Shown here piece after piece: positions 62,662 through 64,000 of a stretch of DNA of 64,000 nt. The stretch covers positions 4,712,001 through 4,776,000 of the forward strand of contig NZ_CP030053.1 in assembly GCF_004114955.1 (NCBI RefSeq), in the 5' to 3' direction. The notes beneath the pieces were generated by a model that made no database searches, was not told where the DNA came from, and saw nothing but the letters and a program-made list of their open reading frames with translations. Positions within the stretch are counted from its first letter, which is position 1. Every line of letters begins with the position of its first letter. A program made the translations under genes and the position numbers. This DNA is from Bradyrhizobium guangzhouense (GTDB lineage: Bacteria > Pseudomonadota > Alphaproteobacteria > Rhizobiales > Xanthobacteraceae).

Positions 62662-63713
62662 GCATGGTGCCGGTGCCGCTTCATTCAGGCCGGGTCGTCG
62701 TCATCACGGGAGCTTCAGCGGGCGTGGGACGGGCCATCGCGCATCGCTTCGCCCGCGCCGGCTGGCGCGTCGGCCTGATTGCGCGTGATGCCGAGGCGCT
62801 CGAGGAAACCCGGCGCGAGGTCGAGGAGATGGGCGGGACGGCGCTGCCCATGCCATCCGACGTCGCCGATGCGGACGCCATGGCCGCTGCGGCGGACCAC
62901 GTCGTCCGGACGTTCGGAACGATCGACGTCTGGATCAATGATGCCATGGTCACGGTGTTCTCGCCGGTGTGGAAGATGACCGCCGAGGAGTTTCGCCGCG
63001 TCACCGAGGTGACCTATCTCGGCTTCGTGCACGGCACGATGGCAGCGCTGCGTCACATGCGGCCGGCCGATCGCGGGCATATCATCCAGATCGGGTCCGC
63101 GCTGGCCTATCGCGGCATCCCGCTGCAATCGGCCTATTGCGGCGCCAAGCATGCCATCCGCGGCTTCACCGATTCGCTGCGGACCGAGTTGATCCACGAT
63201 CGCAGCCGCATCCAGCTCACCATGATGGAGCTGCCTGCGGTCAACACGCCGCAATTTGATTGGGCGCGAACTCACATGCCGCGAGAACCTCGTCCGGTCG
63301 CGCCGGTGGTGCAGCCGGAAGTCATCGCTAACGCGGTTTATCAGGCTGTCCTCCATCCCGGTCGCGAATACTGGATCGGGCTCAGCACGCTCGAGGTCAT
63401 CCTGGCCAATGCCGTGCTTCCGGCGTGGCTCGACCGCTATCTTGCGAGGGCTGCGTTTTCCGCGCAGGAGACGGTCAAGCCCGTGGGACCCCAACGCGCC
63501 GACAATCTGATGCATTCGGTTCGGTCCTTGCACCGCACGCGCGGGCGCTTCGGCGCGGAGGCGGACGATCGCGCGATCGTCGTCGACGGACCCATGGCGC
63601 GAGTCGCGCCGCTGGCTGTCGGCGCTCTCGCGGCGTTCGCAGCCGGCATGCTGCTCGGCACGCGGACAGGCCGCCCTGGGCGACATCAACTCGGAGGACG
63701 AGGGATGGACTGA
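62658..63713 (+). CDS. Short-chain dehydrogenase/reductase with C-terminal membrane anchor
   Basis: The 351-residue SDR has the cofactor motif TGASAGVGRAIA near residue 18, WINDAMVTVF in place of the usual NNAG, a Ser in QIGSALAYRG and the catalytic YCGAK. After residue 250 the protein is longer than classical SDRs and ends with a hydrophobic segment (VAPLAVGALAAFAAGMLLG) that could anchor it to the membrane. The ATG overlaps the GMC stop (ATGA). It is the last gene of the operon and may oxidise or reduce the same carbonyl/hydroxy compounds as the GMC enzyme. Confidence 0.92.
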   Translation: MSMVPVPLHSGRVVVITGASAGVGRAIAHRFARAGWRVGLIARDAEALEETRREVEEMGGTALPMPSDVADADAMAAAADHVVRTFGTIDVWINDAMVTVFSPVWKMTAEEFRRVTEVTYLGFVHGTMAALRHMRPADRGHIIQIGSALAYRGIPLQSAYCGAKHAIRGFTDSLRTELIHDRSRIQLTMMELPAVNTPQFDWARTHMPREPRPVAPVVQPEVIANAVYQAVLHPGREYWIGLSTLEVILANAVLPAWLDRYLARAAFSAQETVKPVGPQRADNLMHSVRSLHRTRGRFGAEADDRAIVVDGPMARVAPLAVGALAAFAAGMLLGTRTGRPGRHQLGGRGMD

Positions 63714-63878
63714 AGCAACCCGCCCCCTGGTCGCCATGATCGCAATGATGGCATTATGCCGATGTTTTGCCCGACGGCACAAGCAATTTCTTAAAATCCG
63801 AACTTTCATCAAACCTTTCAAGCCCCTCTCTACTGTGTATGGGGTTGTTTTCGGATTTGTTCTGCCGAGGCCAAAACG

Positions 63879-63909
63879 AAAGGCCTCCTCCCGACGGGAA
63901 GAGGCCTTT
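63879..63909 (-). terminator. Rho-independent terminator of the right-edge gene
   Basis: AAAGGCCTC (63879-63887) pairs with GAGGCCTTT (63901-63909), and the inner bases TCCCG/CGGGA extend the stem with one mismatch. On the minus strand it is followed by a T-rich run (TTTCGTTTT). It lies 38 bases after the stop of the partial right-edge gene and may also stop the plus-strand operon. The rest of the gap 63714-63946 shows nothing else. Confidence 0.8.
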
Positions 63910-63946
63910 GCAGAAGCGACAGTGTCGACCGACGAGGCGATCCCGC

Positions 63947-64000
63947 TTACTCCCAGGACCAGGCCGAGAAGTCGTTCTCGAACTGCGGGACTTCCTTCCA
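63947..64000 (-). CDS. C-terminal end of an unidentified gene (partial)
   Basis: The minus-strand frame entering from the right edge reads WKEVPQFENDFSAWSWE and stops with TAA at 63949-63947. A strong terminator follows on the same strand, which supports a real gene end. Seventeen residues are too few to name the product. Confidence 0.6.
   Translation of the reverse strand, partial: WKEVPQFENDFSAWSWE

Overview
The window is high-GC alphaproteobacterial DNA, most likely a Bradyrhizobium or close relative. This is inferred from codon use, the aerobic cobalamin genes, the abundance of LysR regulators and short palindromic repeats of a type I remember from that genus. No tRNA, rRNA, CRISPR array, insertion sequence or prophage was seen.

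1-9.7 kb is a cobalamin (B12) block. On the minus strand a B12 riboswitch precedes a DUF1636 protein, cobW and cobN (cobN runs off the left edge). On the plus strand lie cobO and cobQ, then the minus pair cbiB-cobC, then plus-strand cobU, cobS and bluB. Together these cover corrin adenosylation, amidation, aminopropanol attachment, nucleotide-loop assembly and lower-ligand synthesis.

9.7-37.5 kb is one minus-strand operon: a small secreted protein, an 8,417-residue two-partner-secretion adhesin (25.3 kb in one intact frame) and its TpsB outer-membrane transporter. The adhesin carries an FxxPxG-type secretion domain, a long degenerate beta-rich region, a 4.6-kb segment of 15-residue probably alpha-helical repeats, and six near-identical ~345-bp repeats near its C terminus.

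37.8-41.6 kb holds a Tat-type periplasmic binding protein translationally coupled to a hybrid histidine kinase with no ABC permease, which suggests a binding-protein-assisted sensor. 41.7-52.7 kb is a run of small catabolic or detoxification units with three LysR regulators: an alpha/beta hydrolase, a ring-cleaving dioxygenase plus esterase, a DUF1330-like protein, an MFS transporter, a type-B carboxylesterase and an outer-membrane protein. I found candidate operators for all three regulators. One palindrome recurs in front of the transporter, the esterase and the regulator/porin pair, which suggests a small regulon.

52.8-56 kb carries a chemoreceptor, a cupredoxin and a di-haem peroxidase. 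56.5-63.7 kb is a tightly overlapping six-gene operon: a TPP enzyme, an enolase-superfamily dehydratase, an unrecognised membrane protein with a clear internal duplication, a gluconate-dehydrogenase subunit-3-like protein, a GMC oxidoreductase and an SDR. It looks like an uncharacterised sugar-acid or polyol oxidation module and is, with the giant adhesin, the best candidate for new biology. The window ends with a terminator and the last 17 codons of a minus-strand gene.
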